DNA of 64,000 nucleotides from Terrirubrum flagellatum (GTDB lineage Bacteria; Pseudomonadota; Alphaproteobacteria; Rhizobiales; Beijerinckiaceae), in NCBI RefSeq assembly GCF_022059845.1, contig NZ_CP091851.1, positions 3,038,001 through 3,102,000 of the forward strand, written 5' to 3'. The position numbers and the translations under genes were made by a program. Below, piece by piece: positions 45,269-54,439 of this stretch (within the stretch, counting starts at the first letter, position 1; every line of letters begins with the position of its first letter). The notes under the pieces are model-generated. The model worked only from the letters and a program-made list of their open reading frames with translations, ran no database searches and had not been told where the DNA came from.

Positions 45269-45652
45269 GTTGCTCTCCTGCGGTCGCAGGACCGGCCATT
45301 CCAGCCCCGTCACCAGGAGAAGCCCCGGACCGGATCAAACCGATGGGGCGGATCAAGCGCGGTTCAGCCCGCAGCGCTCACAACCACACACATGCTCGAA
45401 TTCCGAACGGATGCCAGCCGTTTCTGCAGACGGTTCGAATAATTTGCGAGGCTCGGGAATGCCGCTTGGCGCCAATAGCGGCTGTTCGCGCTCGCTCTTC
45501 GAAGCGGACGTTCGGAAGGCGACAAAAGCATGTCGCGACGGCTGGCCCCGATACCTCGCCGCCTCACAGAGCATTGGGTGCGAAACTTAAAAAAGCGGAG
45601 CCACGTCGCAGAATTGTACAGCCCCAAGGGCTTCCTGACGCCGAACGCGCCG
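45269..45652. other. 384-bp region without a supported gene
   Basis: No family is recognisable. Two overlapping minus-strand frames stay open (about 45353-45574 and 45364-45828) but the translations are rich in Arg, Ser and Cys and overlap the DapA-like gene. It could be decayed coding sequence; nothing identifies it. The promoter of the DUF3489 gene must lie in its left end. Confidence 0.45.
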
Positions 45653-46561
45653 CTACTCAGCGCGCCGAAGCACGCCCGAAGCAAGCAACGCATTGACAGC
45701 GGCGCGTAATTTTTCATCTCCATTTTGTGAGAGAGGCCCAATCGGTGGCAAAGACCGGCCGACGGCCAGACCGAGAAGCTCGAACGCCCTTCTAACAGCT
45801 TCCGGAAACTGCTCGGCGAACAGCGCATCCATCAGCGGGTTGAGTTTGCCCTGCGCCGCCAGCGCCTCCGCTACGCGTCCGCTCTCGGCGAGAGCCTGCA
45901 CCTTTGCCCAATAGTCCGGCAGCAATGACGCCGACGTCAGAACGCCTCCTTTGGCGCCGAGGATGACTTGCTGAACAAAGAGCGTGTCCTGGCCGCTGAG
46001 CAGACAGAATTCGTCACTGACGAGCTTCGACGTCTGATCAAGATGATAAAGATCAGTATTGGAGGCTTTCATTCCAACAATAAGCCGCTCTTCCTCCATC
46101 CGCGCGATCGTCGCGGGCGCAGTGACGATGTGGCTGCGATAAGGATTGTCGTAGAAGATGATCGGCAACTTCAATTCGGACTTCAAGGCGCGGAAATAGC
46201 GCAGCACTCCATCCTGATCGGCTCTCGTGTAGTATGGCGGAATAATCATGAGCCCGTCGGCGCCGGCTTCGCTGTAAAGCCGTCCAGCGTCGATTGCGTA
46301 GCCAAAGCCCGGATCCAGCACGCCGGCGACAACGGGAACCCGCTTCGCCGCAACGGACACGGTGATTTCCACGACGCGCTTGCGCGCGCTCATACCGAGC
46401 GCCGTCGCCTCGCCAGTGCCGCCGACCGGCACCAGCCCTGATGCGCCTCTCTCGATCTGATAATCGACAATGCGTTCCAGACCGCGCTCGTCAACGGAGC
46501 CGTCCGCCTTGAGAGGCGTGGGGAATGCGGGAATGAGGCCGCGGAACATCAAGTCAATCAT
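45653..46561 (-). CDS. dihydrodipicolinate synthase (DapA/NAL) family lyase
   Basis: A 302-residue TIM-barrel aldolase. The Schiff-base lysine is K165 in GMKASN, the catalytic tyrosine Y137 in FYDNPY, and the substrate loop GGTGE (47-51) replaces the usual GTTGE; the DPGFGYAIDAGRLYSEAGADG segment is standard. Lysine synthesis is unlikely because it lies next to an aldehyde dehydrogenase and an importer. Relatives cleave or dehydrate 2-keto acids (for example in hydroxyproline, sialic acid or sugar-acid breakdown). It follows the aldehyde dehydrogenase gene by 17 bp and is probably its co-transcribed partner. Confidence 0.88.
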   Translation of the reverse strand: MIDLMFRGLIPAFPTPLKADGSVDERGLERIVDYQIERGASGLVPVGGTGEATALGMSARKRVVEITVSVAAKRVPVVAGVLDPGFGYAIDAGRLYSEAGADGLMIIPPYYTRADQDGVLRYFRALKSELKLPIIFYDNPYRSHIVTAPATIARMEEERLIVGMKASNTDLYHLDQTSKLVSDEFCLLSGQDTLFVQQVILGAKGGVLTSASLLPDYWAKVQALAESGRVAEALAAQGKLNPLMDALFAEQFPEAVRRAFELLGLAVGRSLPPIGPLSQNGDEKLRAAVNALLASGVLRRAE

Positions 46562-46578
46562 CGCACGCTCGCGTCGCT

Positions 46579-48066
46579 CTATTGGCCCAGATGAATCCAG
46601 GTCGCCTTCAGCTCCGTGTATTTCTCCAGCGCGTGCAGCGACTTGTCGCGCCCGAAACCGGACTGCTTGAAGCCTCCGAAGGGCGAGGAGATGTCGCCAT
46701 GATCAAAGCAGTTCACCCACACTACGCCGGCGCGCAGCGTAGATGACGCCTTGAAGGCTTTGTTGATGTCTTTCGTCCACACGGCCGCGGCAAGACCATA
46801 GATCGTGTCGTTGCCGATCGAAACGGCTTCGTCGATATCCTTCGCTGCGATCGCGGAAAGAACCGGGCCAAATATCTCCTCGCGCGCAATCGTCATGTTG
46901 CTCGTCACATCGTCGAACAGAGTCGCTTCGATAAAGCATCCTTCCTTCTCCATCCGTCTGCCTCCGAGGCGCAGCTTCGCGCCTTCCGCCCTGCCCTTCT
47001 CTATGTAGTCCATGACGCGTTCGGTCTGGGTCTGGTCGACCATCGCGCCCATTTCCGTCGCAGGATCGAGGGGATCGCCAACTCTAATCGCGCGCCCTAC
47101 TTCCATCACCTTCTCGACGACCTGGTCTTTCACGCTGCGCTCGACGATCAGACGCGAGCCTGCGTTGCAGACCTCACCCTGATTGTAGAAGACGCCCCAG
47201 GCCGCGGCGGTCGCCGCGGCGTCGAGATCAGGCGCGTCGGCAAGGATGATGTTCGGGCTCTTGCCGCCGCATTCAAGTCCCACACGCTTCATGTTGGACT
47301 GGCCGGAATATTGGAGGAAATATTTTCCGACCTCCGTCGATCCGGTGAAGGCCACGGCGTCGACATCCATGTGAAGACCGAGCGCCCGGCCTGCGGATTC
47401 GCCAAACCCGGGCAATACGTTGAACACGCCGTCGGGAATGCCCGCCTCCGCCGAGAGTTCGGCGAGCTTGATCGCAGTCAGCGGCGACTGCTCGGCGGGC
47501 TTCAAGATGATCGAATTACCCGCCGCGAGAATGGGACCGATTTTCCAGGCCGCCATGAGCAGCGGAAAATTCCACGGCACCACTGCGGCCACCACGCCGA
47601 GGGGCTCGCGCCGGATCAGCGAAATCGCGCTGGGCGCAGTCGGCGCGATCTCGTCATAGATCTTATCGATTGCTTCCGCGTACCAGCGGATGCATTGGGC
47701 GGAGAGAGGCAGATCAACGGCGAGGCTATCGCGGATCGGTTTGCCCATATCCAGGGTTTCGAGGAGAGCGAGCTCTTCGCTATGGGAGGCGATGAGGTCC
47801 GCAAAAGCGGCCAAACGGCTCTTGCGATCTCGCGGCGCCATACGCGACCAGACGCCGGATGCAAATGCCGCGCGCGCAACAGAAACAGCCTGATCGACAT
47901 CCCTCGCGTCGCAGGCGGCGACCTTCGCCAACAGCCGTCCGGTTGCTGGATTGATGCAATCGAAGGTGCGGCCCGACTGCGAGGGAACATATTTGCCGCC
48001 GACAAACGCCTGGCCATTGATGGAGAGCGTCGCGGCGCGGGCGCGCCAATCGATCGATGCGGACAT
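46579..48066 (-). CDS. NAD(P)+-dependent aldehyde dehydrogenase, PuuC-like
   Basis: A 495-residue soluble dehydrogenase with the full active site: PWNFP (164-168), general base E265 in LECGGKS, nucleophile C300 in GEVCNAGSR, and the late EEIFGPVL motif. Overall wording (DWRARAATLSINGQAFVGGKY, FKQSGFGRDKSLHALEKYTELKATW) resembles PuuC, which oxidises gamma-glutamyl-aminobutyraldehyde and other omega-amino aldehydes. It is the first gene of a leftward operon facing the XRE-cupin regulator across a 193-bp divergent promoter region with an AT-rich palindrome. Confidence 0.92.
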   Translation of the reverse strand: MSASIDWRARAATLSINGQAFVGGKYVPSQSGRTFDCINPATGRLLAKVAACDARDVDQAVSVARAAFASGVWSRMAPRDRKSRLAAFADLIASHSEELALLETLDMGKPIRDSLAVDLPLSAQCIRWYAEAIDKIYDEIAPTAPSAISLIRREPLGVVAAVVPWNFPLLMAAWKIGPILAAGNSIILKPAEQSPLTAIKLAELSAEAGIPDGVFNVLPGFGESAGRALGLHMDVDAVAFTGSTEVGKYFLQYSGQSNMKRVGLECGGKSPNIILADAPDLDAAATAAAWGVFYNQGEVCNAGSRLIVERSVKDQVVEKVMEVGRAIRVGDPLDPATEMGAMVDQTQTERVMDYIEKGRAEGAKLRLGGRRMEKEGCFIEATLFDDVTSNMTIAREEIFGPVLSAIAAKDIDEAVSIGNDTIYGLAAAVWTKDINKAFKASSTLRAGVVWVNCFDHGDISSPFGGFKQSGFGRDKSLHALEKYTELKATWIHLGQ

Positions 48067-48138
48067 GATCTGTTTCCGGACGGGACGACCCTATCGGTCG
48101 ACCGGCTGGATGATAGGGCGTTTCCCCTGTCCCCTCCA

Positions 48139-48172
48139 GCCAAATTTTTTGTTTTCTGAAAATTGGTTTGGC
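48139..48172. promoter_or_regulatory. AT-rich palindrome in the divergent promoter region, candidate operator
   Basis: GCCAAA (48139-48144) and TTTGGC (48167-48172) bracket an AT-rich core containing TTCTGAAAA (48154-48162). The same nine bases recur in reverse at 48892-48900, before the transporter operon. The XRE-cupin protein encoded between them is the obvious binder. Confidence 0.55.
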
Positions 48173-48259
48173 TTCTTCATGATATGGCGTTATCCCTGTA
48201 GGCTGCGCCGACCCGCCTCGGAGAGGCGAGGCCGGCCCAACAACGGATGCGCCCGATCG

Positions 48260-48883
48260 ATGTCGCAGATCAAAATCGTTGAGGATGACGCCTCCGGCGC
48301 GCTGGCCAACGGGAGCGACCCCGATGACGAGACGCGGAAGCTTGGGCGCCGAATTCGCGAACTGCGGTCGAAGGCCGGCCTGACGCTGACCGATCTTTCA
48401 AAGGCGACCGGCGTGTCGATCGGCACCCTGTCGCAGCTCGAGCGCGGTCTTGTGTCTCCCACCGTCCGCACGGTCTACACGGTGGCTAACGCGCTGGGCG
48501 TCATGCCCGCCTGGCTCATCGATCCATCGCAAATTCCCACTAAAAACGCCGAAAACAGGTATATTGTGCGGGCCGGCCAGCGCTCGCGGCTGTTTGATCT
48601 CGATGGCGTCCGCAAGGATGTCGCATCGCCCGCCGCCAGCGAGAGGCTGCGGGGGTTTTTCATGGTCATTCAACCCGGCTGCAATTCCGGCGCACAGCCC
48701 TACTCCCACAAAGGCGAGGAGATCGGGTTCCTGCTGTCAGGCGTCCTTGAACTGCAGATCGACGGCGAGACCTTCACCCTGAATGAAGGCGACTGCTTCG
48801 CCTTCGCCAGTTCAAAGCCGCATCATTTCGCGAATCCCGGTCGCGGACCGGCCGCGGTCTTCTGGGTCAATGCTGACATCTGA
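48260..48883 (+). CDS. XRE family regulator with cupin domain, PuuR-like
   Basis: A 207-residue regulator. An XRE helix-turn-helix (about 27-81: RIRELRSKAGLTLTDLSKATGVSIGTLSQLERGLVSP) is joined to a C-terminal cupin (about 125-205) with SHKGEEIGFLLSGVLEL, a DGETFTLNEGDCFAF turn and the SSKPHHFANPG strand. Proteins of this shape (PuuR, SutR types) repress catabolic genes and bind a small effector in the cupin. It sits between the ALDH/DapA-like pair and the ABC importer and is likely to control both; TTCTGAAAA motifs lie on each side. Confidence 0.9.
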   Translation: MSQIKIVEDDASGALANGSDPDDETRKLGRRIRELRSKAGLTLTDLSKATGVSIGTLSQLERGLVSPTVRTVYTVANALGVMPAWLIDPSQIPTKNAENRYIVRAGQRSRLFDLDGVRKDVASPAASERLRGFFMVIQPGCNSGAQPYSHKGEEIGFLLSGVLELQIDGETFTLNEGDCFAFASSKPHHFANPGRGPAAVFWVNADI

Positions 48884-48891
48884 CCGCCCGC

Positions 48892-48912
48892 TTTTCAGAA
48901 TTTTGAAAAATT
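48892..48912. promoter_or_regulatory. second TTCTGAAAA-containing element before the importer operon
   Basis: TTTTCAGAA (48892-48900) followed by TTTTGAAAAATT lies 106 bp before the first permease gene. It repeats the motif in the divergent region and forms a short imperfect dyad (TTTTCAGAATTTTGAAAA). Confidence 0.5.
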
Positions 48913-49017
48913 GCGTTGCACTCCTGAAATTCGACTGTCATAGTTCGAGCAAGCTTCCCGCTTCCGGGGAGCCTTGCGAGGCGCGAGGGCGCCCGTCGAT
49001 CGGGGGATGCGCTGCAG

Positions 49018-49872
49018 GTGGCCCAGTCAGGCGCAGCATCGGAGCTCAATCTTTCGTCGGCGCTGATGCTGCTCGCGCCCTTGACGCTTCTGATGATCGC
49101 CATGCTGGTCTATCCGCTGGCGCTGACTGTCTGGACCAGCATCCATCCCGGCCGGTTCTCACTTGAGGCCTATACGGACCTCATCAACAGCACCCTCTTT
49201 CTCAGAGTTCTGCGCAACACGTTCGAGATCAGCATCGCCGGCACGCTGGTCAGCCTCGTCGTCGGGTATCCCGTCGCCATGCATCTCGCGGCGCAGTCGC
49301 CACGCAGGCGCACGGCCTATCTCATCATGGTCATGCTGCCCTTCTGGACGAGCATCCTCGTCAAGAGCTTCGCGCTGACGACGGTGTTCGGAAATCAGGG
49401 GCTGGTGAATCAGCTTCTCGGATTCCTGAGCGGCGGACAGATCAACCTGCCGATGATGTTCAATCGCGTCGGCGTGATCCTGGGCATGATCAATTTTCTC
49501 CTGCCGTTCATGATCCTTTCAATTCTCGGCAGCCTGCTTGCCCAAGATCGCACACTGGTTCTCGCGGCCGAGACCATGGGTGCGAAGCCGCTTCGCATCT
49601 TCTGGAAAATCACGCTGCCGCTCAGCCTTCCCGGCGTGATCGCCGGCGTGCTCATCAATGTCACTTTGTCGATCGGCATGTACATCACGCCTGCGCTGCT
49701 CGGCGGGCGACAGGATATGATGGTCGCGAATCTGGTTGATTTCTATACTCGCCAGACGCTCGACTGGACCGCCGCCTCCGCGACCGCGGTTGTTCTACTC
49801 GCGATTTCAGGCGCGCTGGTCGCGCTTCTTGGCAAGGCGCGTGGCGGCGGAACGATCGGAGCAGCGGCATGA
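49018..49872 (+). CDS. ABC transporter permease, PotB-like (spermidine/putrescine family)
   Basis: A 284-residue inner-membrane permease with six helices. The EAA coupling loop is AAETMGAKPLRIFWKITLPLSLPGV (about 182-206), and MLPFWTSILVKSFAL and INFLLPFMILSILG are typical of PotB/PotH. With its neighbours it forms an importer for a polyamine- or amino-compound-type substrate. It starts at GTG 49018 and overlaps the next permease by 4 bp (ATGA). Confidence 0.92.
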   Translation: MAQSGAASELNLSSALMLLAPLTLLMIAMLVYPLALTVWTSIHPGRFSLEAYTDLINSTLFLRVLRNTFEISIAGTLVSLVVGYPVAMHLAAQSPRRRTAYLIMVMLPFWTSILVKSFALTTVFGNQGLVNQLLGFLSGGQINLPMMFNRVGVILGMINFLLPFMILSILGSLLAQDRTLVLAAETMGAKPLRIFWKITLPLSLPGVIAGVLINVTLSIGMYITPALLGGRQDMMVANLVDFYTRQTLDWTAASATAVVLLAISGALVALLGKARGGGTIGAAA

Positions 49873-50678
49873 GCACGCTCGCCAGCTCCGGATCACTCAA
49901 TCGCCACATGATCTCGACGGCCGCGTGGGCCTGTTATGTGTTCCTGCTGATCCCCAGCCTGATCGTCATTCCCATTTCATTCGGCAATCCCGGTCAGATC
50001 GAATTTCCTCCGCGGCAGTTTTCACTCGCGCTTTATCGCCAATTCTTCACCGACCCCGCCTGGTGGGGCTCGATGGCGCAGAGCCTGTTTGTCGCCGTCG
50101 TCACGACGCTGTTGACCTTGGCCCTTGCCGTTCCCGCAGCTTATGCGCTGGCGCGTTCCCGGCTTCCCGGACGCAATCTGCTTCGCGGCCTCTTCATGAC
50201 CCCGATGCTCGTGCCCGTCATCGTGCTCGGCCTCGGCCTTTACCTTCAGTTTTCGAACTGGGGATTGCTGGACACGACAACAGGCGTGGTTCTCGCCCAC
50301 ATCATGCTGACGACGCCCTTCGTCGTGATCTCCGTGATGTCGGGTCTCCAACATGCCGACACGTCTCTGGAAACCGTGGCTTCGATCATGGGCGCATCGC
50401 GGCCGACGGTCTTCTTCCGCGTCGTGCTGCCGCAAATAAAGACGTCGATCGCCGTGGGAGCGCTTTTCGCCTTCCTGATGTCGCTGGATGAAGTGGTGGT
50501 CGCCTACTTCGTCACCGGCGCGAAATCCATGACGTTGCCAGTCAAAATGTACAGCTCGATCCGTTGGGAGATCACGCCTGTGCTCGCCGCGGTCTCCACA
50601 CTTCTCACCCTGCTGTCGTTGCTGATCGCGCTTGGCCTCATCGCGCTGCAGCGCAAGACCGAGACCGAACATGAATAA
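49869..50678 (+). CDS. ABC transporter permease, PotC-like
   Basis: A 269-residue permease with six helices. It has the PotC/PotI type start (VFLLIPSLIVIPISFG), a GRNLLRGLFMTPMLVPVIVLGLGLY segment and the EAA-like loop ASIMGASRPTVFFRVVLPQIKTSI (about 174-198). Partner of the upstream PotB-like subunit, coupled by ATGA overlap, and overlapping the ATPase gene by 8 bp. Confidence 0.92.
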   Translation: MSTLASSGSLNRHMISTAAWACYVFLLIPSLIVIPISFGNPGQIEFPPRQFSLALYRQFFTDPAWWGSMAQSLFVAVVTTLLTLALAVPAAYALARSRLPGRNLLRGLFMTPMLVPVIVLGLGLYLQFSNWGLLDTTTGVVLAHIMLTTPFVVISVMSGLQHADTSLETVASIMGASRPTVFFRVVLPQIKTSIAVGALFAFLMSLDEVVVAYFVTGAKSMTLPVKMYSSIRWEITPVLAAVSTLLTLLSLLIALGLIALQRKTETEHE

Positions 50679-51795
50679 CGCGTCGGCGCAGACGAACGCC
50701 AGATCCGCCGGACAGGATCAGGCGATGGTCGAGCTTCAGAGCGTATCGAAGCGCTATGGCGCAGTCGATGCGCTTCATCCCGTCGATATCGCGATCCGCA
50801 AAGGCGAATTCGTCACACTGCTCGGCCCGAGCGGATCGGGAAAATCGACGTTGCTCAACCTGATCGCCGGCATGATCGCGCCAAGCTCAGGCCGTATCGT
50901 GATCGACGGGCGCGACGCCACGACATTGCCGACGAACCAGCGCGGCCTCGGCATGGTTTTCCAGAATTACGCCCTCATGCCGCACATGACGGTGTTCGAG
51001 AATATCGCATTTCCTCTGCAGGTCAGGCGCCTGCCGAAAGAAGAAATCAAGCGGAAGGTCGAGGGCGCGCTCGACCTGATTCAGCTTCGTCATGTGGCGA
51101 ACCGCCGCCCACGAGAGCTGTCCGGCGGCCAGCAGCAACGCGTCTCGCTCGCCCGCTGCATCGTTTACAACCCCGCGCTGATCCTCATGGACGAGCCTCT
51201 CGGCGCGCTCGACAAGAAGCTGCGCGAGCAGATGCAGCTCGAAATCAAGCGTCTCCACGCCGATCTCGGCGTCACCATGCTCTACGTCACCCATGATCAG
51301 GACGAGGCGCTGACCATGTCGGACCGCATCATCCTGATGAACGGCGGCAGAATCGAGCAGCAGGGCCAACCTGACGAGCTGTATTTCAGGCCCGAGACTG
51401 TTTTCTCGGCGGAATTCATCGGCAGCTCGAACCTCATCCCCGGAACGGTCGAAACCAGCAACGCCGGGCTTTCGCTGCGAACGGCGATCGGGACATTTCC
51501 TGCTCAAACAGCCGAATTCGCAATCTCCGCAGGCGACAAGGCGGTGCTGTTGATCCGTCCCGAAAATATGATGCTCGCCGGCCAAGATCGCGCAGACGGC
51601 GTTGCGGGCAAGATCGAGGACTCCATCCTGCTCGGCGGCGTCGTCAGGCATTTCGTACGCTGCGCCGATCAATCGACAATCATCGTTCAGGAACTCAATC
51701 AACCTGATCGAGCCAGCGCGCGGCGCGGCGACAACGTCCGGATCGAATGGCGGCCGGCGCACGCCCGTCTTCTGCCGTCTCCGCGCGCGCATTGA
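50671..51795 (+). CDS. ABC transporter ATP-binding protein, PotA-like
   Basis: A 374-residue ATPase. It has Walker A GPSGSGKST (about 51-59), Q-loop MVFQNYALMPHMTVFENIAF, signature LSGGQQQRVSLAR, Walker B LILMDEPLGALDKKLREQM and switch His in YVTHDQDEALTMSD. A C-terminal TOBE domain (about 280-370) follows, with ADKAVLLIRPENM-type strands. PotA/UgpC-type subunits energise and may be regulated through this domain. ATG 50671 overlaps the upstream gene. Confidence 0.93.
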   Translation: MNNASAQTNARSAGQDQAMVELQSVSKRYGAVDALHPVDIAIRKGEFVTLLGPSGSGKSTLLNLIAGMIAPSSGRIVIDGRDATTLPTNQRGLGMVFQNYALMPHMTVFENIAFPLQVRRLPKEEIKRKVEGALDLIQLRHVANRRPRELSGGQQQRVSLARCIVYNPALILMDEPLGALDKKLREQMQLEIKRLHADLGVTMLYVTHDQDEALTMSDRIILMNGGRIEQQGQPDELYFRPETVFSAEFIGSSNLIPGTVETSNAGLSLRTAIGTFPAQTAEFAISAGDKAVLLIRPENMMLAGQDRADGVAGKIEDSILLGGVVRHFVRCADQSTIIVQELNQPDRASARRGDNVRIEWRPAHARLLPSPRAH

Positions 51796-51841
51796 TCGCA
51801 CGGGTTGCGCAGAAAACAGAATTCAGAAGGGAGAGAGGACC

Positions 51842-52906
51842 ATGACTGACAAGATATTTCGGGCGTCGCGACGCACACTTTTGCATGCCGGCGTCGGCTT
51901 CGCGGGCCTGATCGCAGCGCCAGCGATCTTCACAGGACGCGCGCAGGCGGCCGACAAGACGCTCACCGTGACATCCTGGGGCGGCGACTACAACAAATCG
52001 GTGCGCGAGGTTTTCGCTGATCCCTTCACCAAGGAAACCGGCATCCCCGTCACGCTCGTCGACAATGGCGACATGGCAAAGGTCAAGGCGCAAGTACAAA
52101 GCAAGGCGGTGCAATGGGACGTCATCGACGCGCCCGCCGCTTTCGCAACTTCCGGAGCCAGAGACGATCTCTGGGAGCCGCTGGACATGTCGATCATCAA
52201 GCCGGGCGATGTGGTGCAGGCTGGCGCGCCGACCTACATGCCGATCTATCTCTATAGCGGCGGCCTCCTCTGGGACAGCAAGCGGCACCCCGACGGCAAG
52301 CACCCTGTCGATTTCGCCGGCTTCTACGACATCAAGAAATATCCCGGACGACGCGTCATGCGTGCGCTCGCTTCAGAGACACTCGAGGTCGCTCTCGTCG
52401 CCGACGGCGTCGCGCCGAAGGATCTTTATCCGATGGACGTAGAACGCGCGTTCCGCGTGCTTGATCGCATCAAGCCGCATGTCACGAAATGGACGAGCAC
52501 CACGCCGGAGCAGGTCACCTCGGTCACGCAGAATGAAGGCGATTTCTCCTATAGCTACTTCAATCGCGTGAAGGCGGCCCAGAAAGCCGGTTCGCCGCTC
52601 GACTTCTCTTTTGAGCAGACGGTCAATTCGCTCGATTACTTCGCCGTTCCCAAGGGATCGCAGAACAAGGAAGCCGCCATGCGCTTCGTTAATTTCTGCC
52701 TGCGACCGGACAGACAGGTCGAATGGGCGGTTCGCGGCTACTACCTGCCGAACACGGTCGCCGCCGTGGAGCAAGTGAAGGCGTCGCCCTCGAAGGACTA
52801 TCTCCCCGATCTGACGAACGGAAAGAACGTCATCGTCAACGCGGAGTGGTGGAGCGCGAACTACACGGCCGTGCAGAAGCGCTACGCCGAGTGGATGCTG
52901 ACCTGA
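51842..52906 (+). CDS. ABC transporter substrate-binding protein, PotD-like
   Basis: A 354-residue periplasmic binding protein. A twin-arginine-type signal (RASRRTLLHAGVGFAGL) is cleaved after GRAQA near residue 36. The mature start KTLTVTSWGGDYNKSVREVF, then VQWDVIDAPAAFA and YSGGLLWDSKRHPDG, are typical of the PotD/extracellular solute-binding family 1 proteins tied to PotABC. The cluster's ligand is therefore probably an amine or amino acid derivative. GGGAGAGAGGACC precedes ATG 51842. Complete importer with 49018-51795. Confidence 0.92.
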   Translation: MTDKIFRASRRTLLHAGVGFAGLIAAPAIFTGRAQAADKTLTVTSWGGDYNKSVREVFADPFTKETGIPVTLVDNGDMAKVKAQVQSKAVQWDVIDAPAAFATSGARDDLWEPLDMSIIKPGDVVQAGAPTYMPIYLYSGGLLWDSKRHPDGKHPVDFAGFYDIKKYPGRRVMRALASETLEVALVADGVAPKDLYPMDVERAFRVLDRIKPHVTKWTSTTPEQVTSVTQNEGDFSYSYFNRVKAAQKAGSPLDFSFEQTVNSLDYFAVPKGSQNKEAAMRFVNFCLRPDRQVEWAVRGYYLPNTVAAVEQVKASPSKDYLPDLTNGKNVIVNAEWWSANYTAVQKRYAEWMLT

Positions 52907-52978
52907 GGCGTATCATCCGCAACGCCTCGCTCGGCCTCGTCGAGCGAGGTGATCCATTTTTCAAACAGCGCATCCATC

Positions 52979-54409
52979 ATGACACATGACTCTTTCCTCG
53001 GTGAGCTGAAAGCGATCGCAGGCGAGCGCTACGTCGTCACCCAGCCAAGCGACGTGGAGCCTTTCGCGACCGACCATCGCGCGAGATATCGAGGCTCCGC
53101 TCTCGCCGTTGTGAAGCCGTCGAGCACAGACGAAGTGGCGCGCGTCGTCGCGGCCTGCGCAAAAACCGGCGTCGCCGTCACGCCGCAGGGCGGCAATACG
53201 GGGCTGTGCGGCGGCGCGACGCCGCTTTCCGCAAAGCCCGGAATCATCCTGCGCCTTGATCGCCTCAATCGCATCCGGAGCGTCGAGGCGGCGGAGGAAA
53301 CCATCACCGTCGAAGCCGGCTGCACTCTCGCCGATGTTCAGGCAGCGGCGGCCAGGGAAGGTCTACTGTTTCCCTTGAGCCTTGGCGCGGAGGGCAGCTG
53401 CCAGATCGGCGGAAACATATCGACTAACGCCGGCGGCATCGCCGTCTTGCGTTATGGCAATATGCGCCAGCTCGTTCTTGGCCTGGAGGTCGTGCTTCCC
53501 GACGGAAGCGTGCTCAACAGCCTGCGGCGGCTTCGCAAGGATAACGCCGGATATGACCTCAAGCACCTTTTCATTGGCGCTGAGGGAACGTTGGGCGTGG
53601 TGACAGCCGCCTCGCTCAAGCTGTTTCCGGCGATCCGGACGCGATCAATCGCTCTGATGCAACTTGCAAGCGTCGAGAACGCGCTGGCGATGTTCGCTCG
53701 CGCGCGAGCGACGTTCGGGGAACGCATCTCAAGTTTCGAGATCATTGGTTCGTCCTACATGGATTTCGTCCTGCGTTATGTCCAGGGAACGGCGACGCCA
53801 TTTGGTCAGAAGGCGCCTTGGTATCTGCTGATCGAAGCTGGCGACGCGCTGGTCGACGCGGACATCGGGCAATCGATGGAGAAGCTCCTCGCCGACGCGT
53901 TCGAAGCCGGCTTGATCAGCGATGCGACCATCGCCTCAAGCCTCGCCCAGGAGGAGGCGATCTGGAAGTTACGGCACGGCGTGACAGGCGAGTTCAAGCT
54001 TGCCGGCAAAACCATGTCGCACGACAGTTCGGTTCCGGTCGCGCGGCAACCGGAATTCACGGCGGCCGTTGAGGCAGGCGTCTCGGCCGCCTATCCCGAT
54101 GCGAATGTGATGATGGTCGGTCATATCGGCGACGGGAATATCCATGTCGTGGTGTTGTTTCCACACCACCGCTTTGCGGACGAGGAGACTTATGAGGAGG
54201 CTTCGCACGCCATCGACATCATCATCGACGATATCGTGATTGCGATGGACGGGAGTATCACAGCCGAGCACGGCGTCGGAACGACCTATCGCAAACGTTT
54301 GGCTCATATGAAAGGCGGCCCCGAGCTTGAGCTGATGAGAAGCGTCAAGAAAATGCTCGATCCGGCAGGCCTTATGAATCCCGGGAAGATCTTTCCCGAC
54401 GCGGCTTAA
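52979..54409 (+). CDS. FAD-linked oxidase, GlcD/D-2-hydroxyacid dehydrogenase-like
   Basis: A 476-residue flavoprotein of the VAO/GlcD group. The N-terminal FAD domain contains VVKPSSTDEVARVVAAC, TPQGGNTGLCGGATPL and GCTLADVQAAAAREGLLFPLSLGAEGSCQIGGNISTNAGG. The C-terminal domain has DVMMVGHIGDGNIHV-type and GSITAEHGVGTTYRKRL motifs that hold metal/substrate-binding His residues in D-lactate and D-2-hydroxyglutarate dehydrogenases. It should oxidise a D-2-hydroxy acid to the 2-keto acid. ATG 52979 lies 72 bp after the binding protein gene. The next gene encodes an L-type counterpart. Confidence 0.9.
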   Translation: MTHDSFLGELKAIAGERYVVTQPSDVEPFATDHRARYRGSALAVVKPSSTDEVARVVAACAKTGVAVTPQGGNTGLCGGATPLSAKPGIILRLDRLNRIRSVEAAEETITVEAGCTLADVQAAAAREGLLFPLSLGAEGSCQIGGNISTNAGGIAVLRYGNMRQLVLGLEVVLPDGSVLNSLRRLRKDNAGYDLKHLFIGAEGTLGVVTAASLKLFPAIRTRSIALMQLASVENALAMFARARATFGERISSFEIIGSSYMDFVLRYVQGTATPFGQKAPWYLLIEAGDALVDADIGQSMEKLLADAFEAGLISDATIASSLAQEEAIWKLRHGVTGEFKLAGKTMSHDSSVPVARQPEFTAAVEAGVSAAYPDANVMMVGHIGDGNIHVVVLFPHHRFADEETYEEASHAIDIIIDDIVIAMDGSITAEHGVGTTYRKRLAHMKGGPELELMRSVKKMLDPAGLMNPGKIFPDAA

Positions 54410-54439
54410 CACCAGCAGCGCCGCAAACAGCCGACGCCG

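Noticed and set aside
45353-45828. Possible minus-strand gene between the DUF3489 gene and the DapA-like gene
   Set aside because: Frames overlap the lyase gene, no start with a ribosome-binding site or family resemblance was found, and composition is not gene-like.
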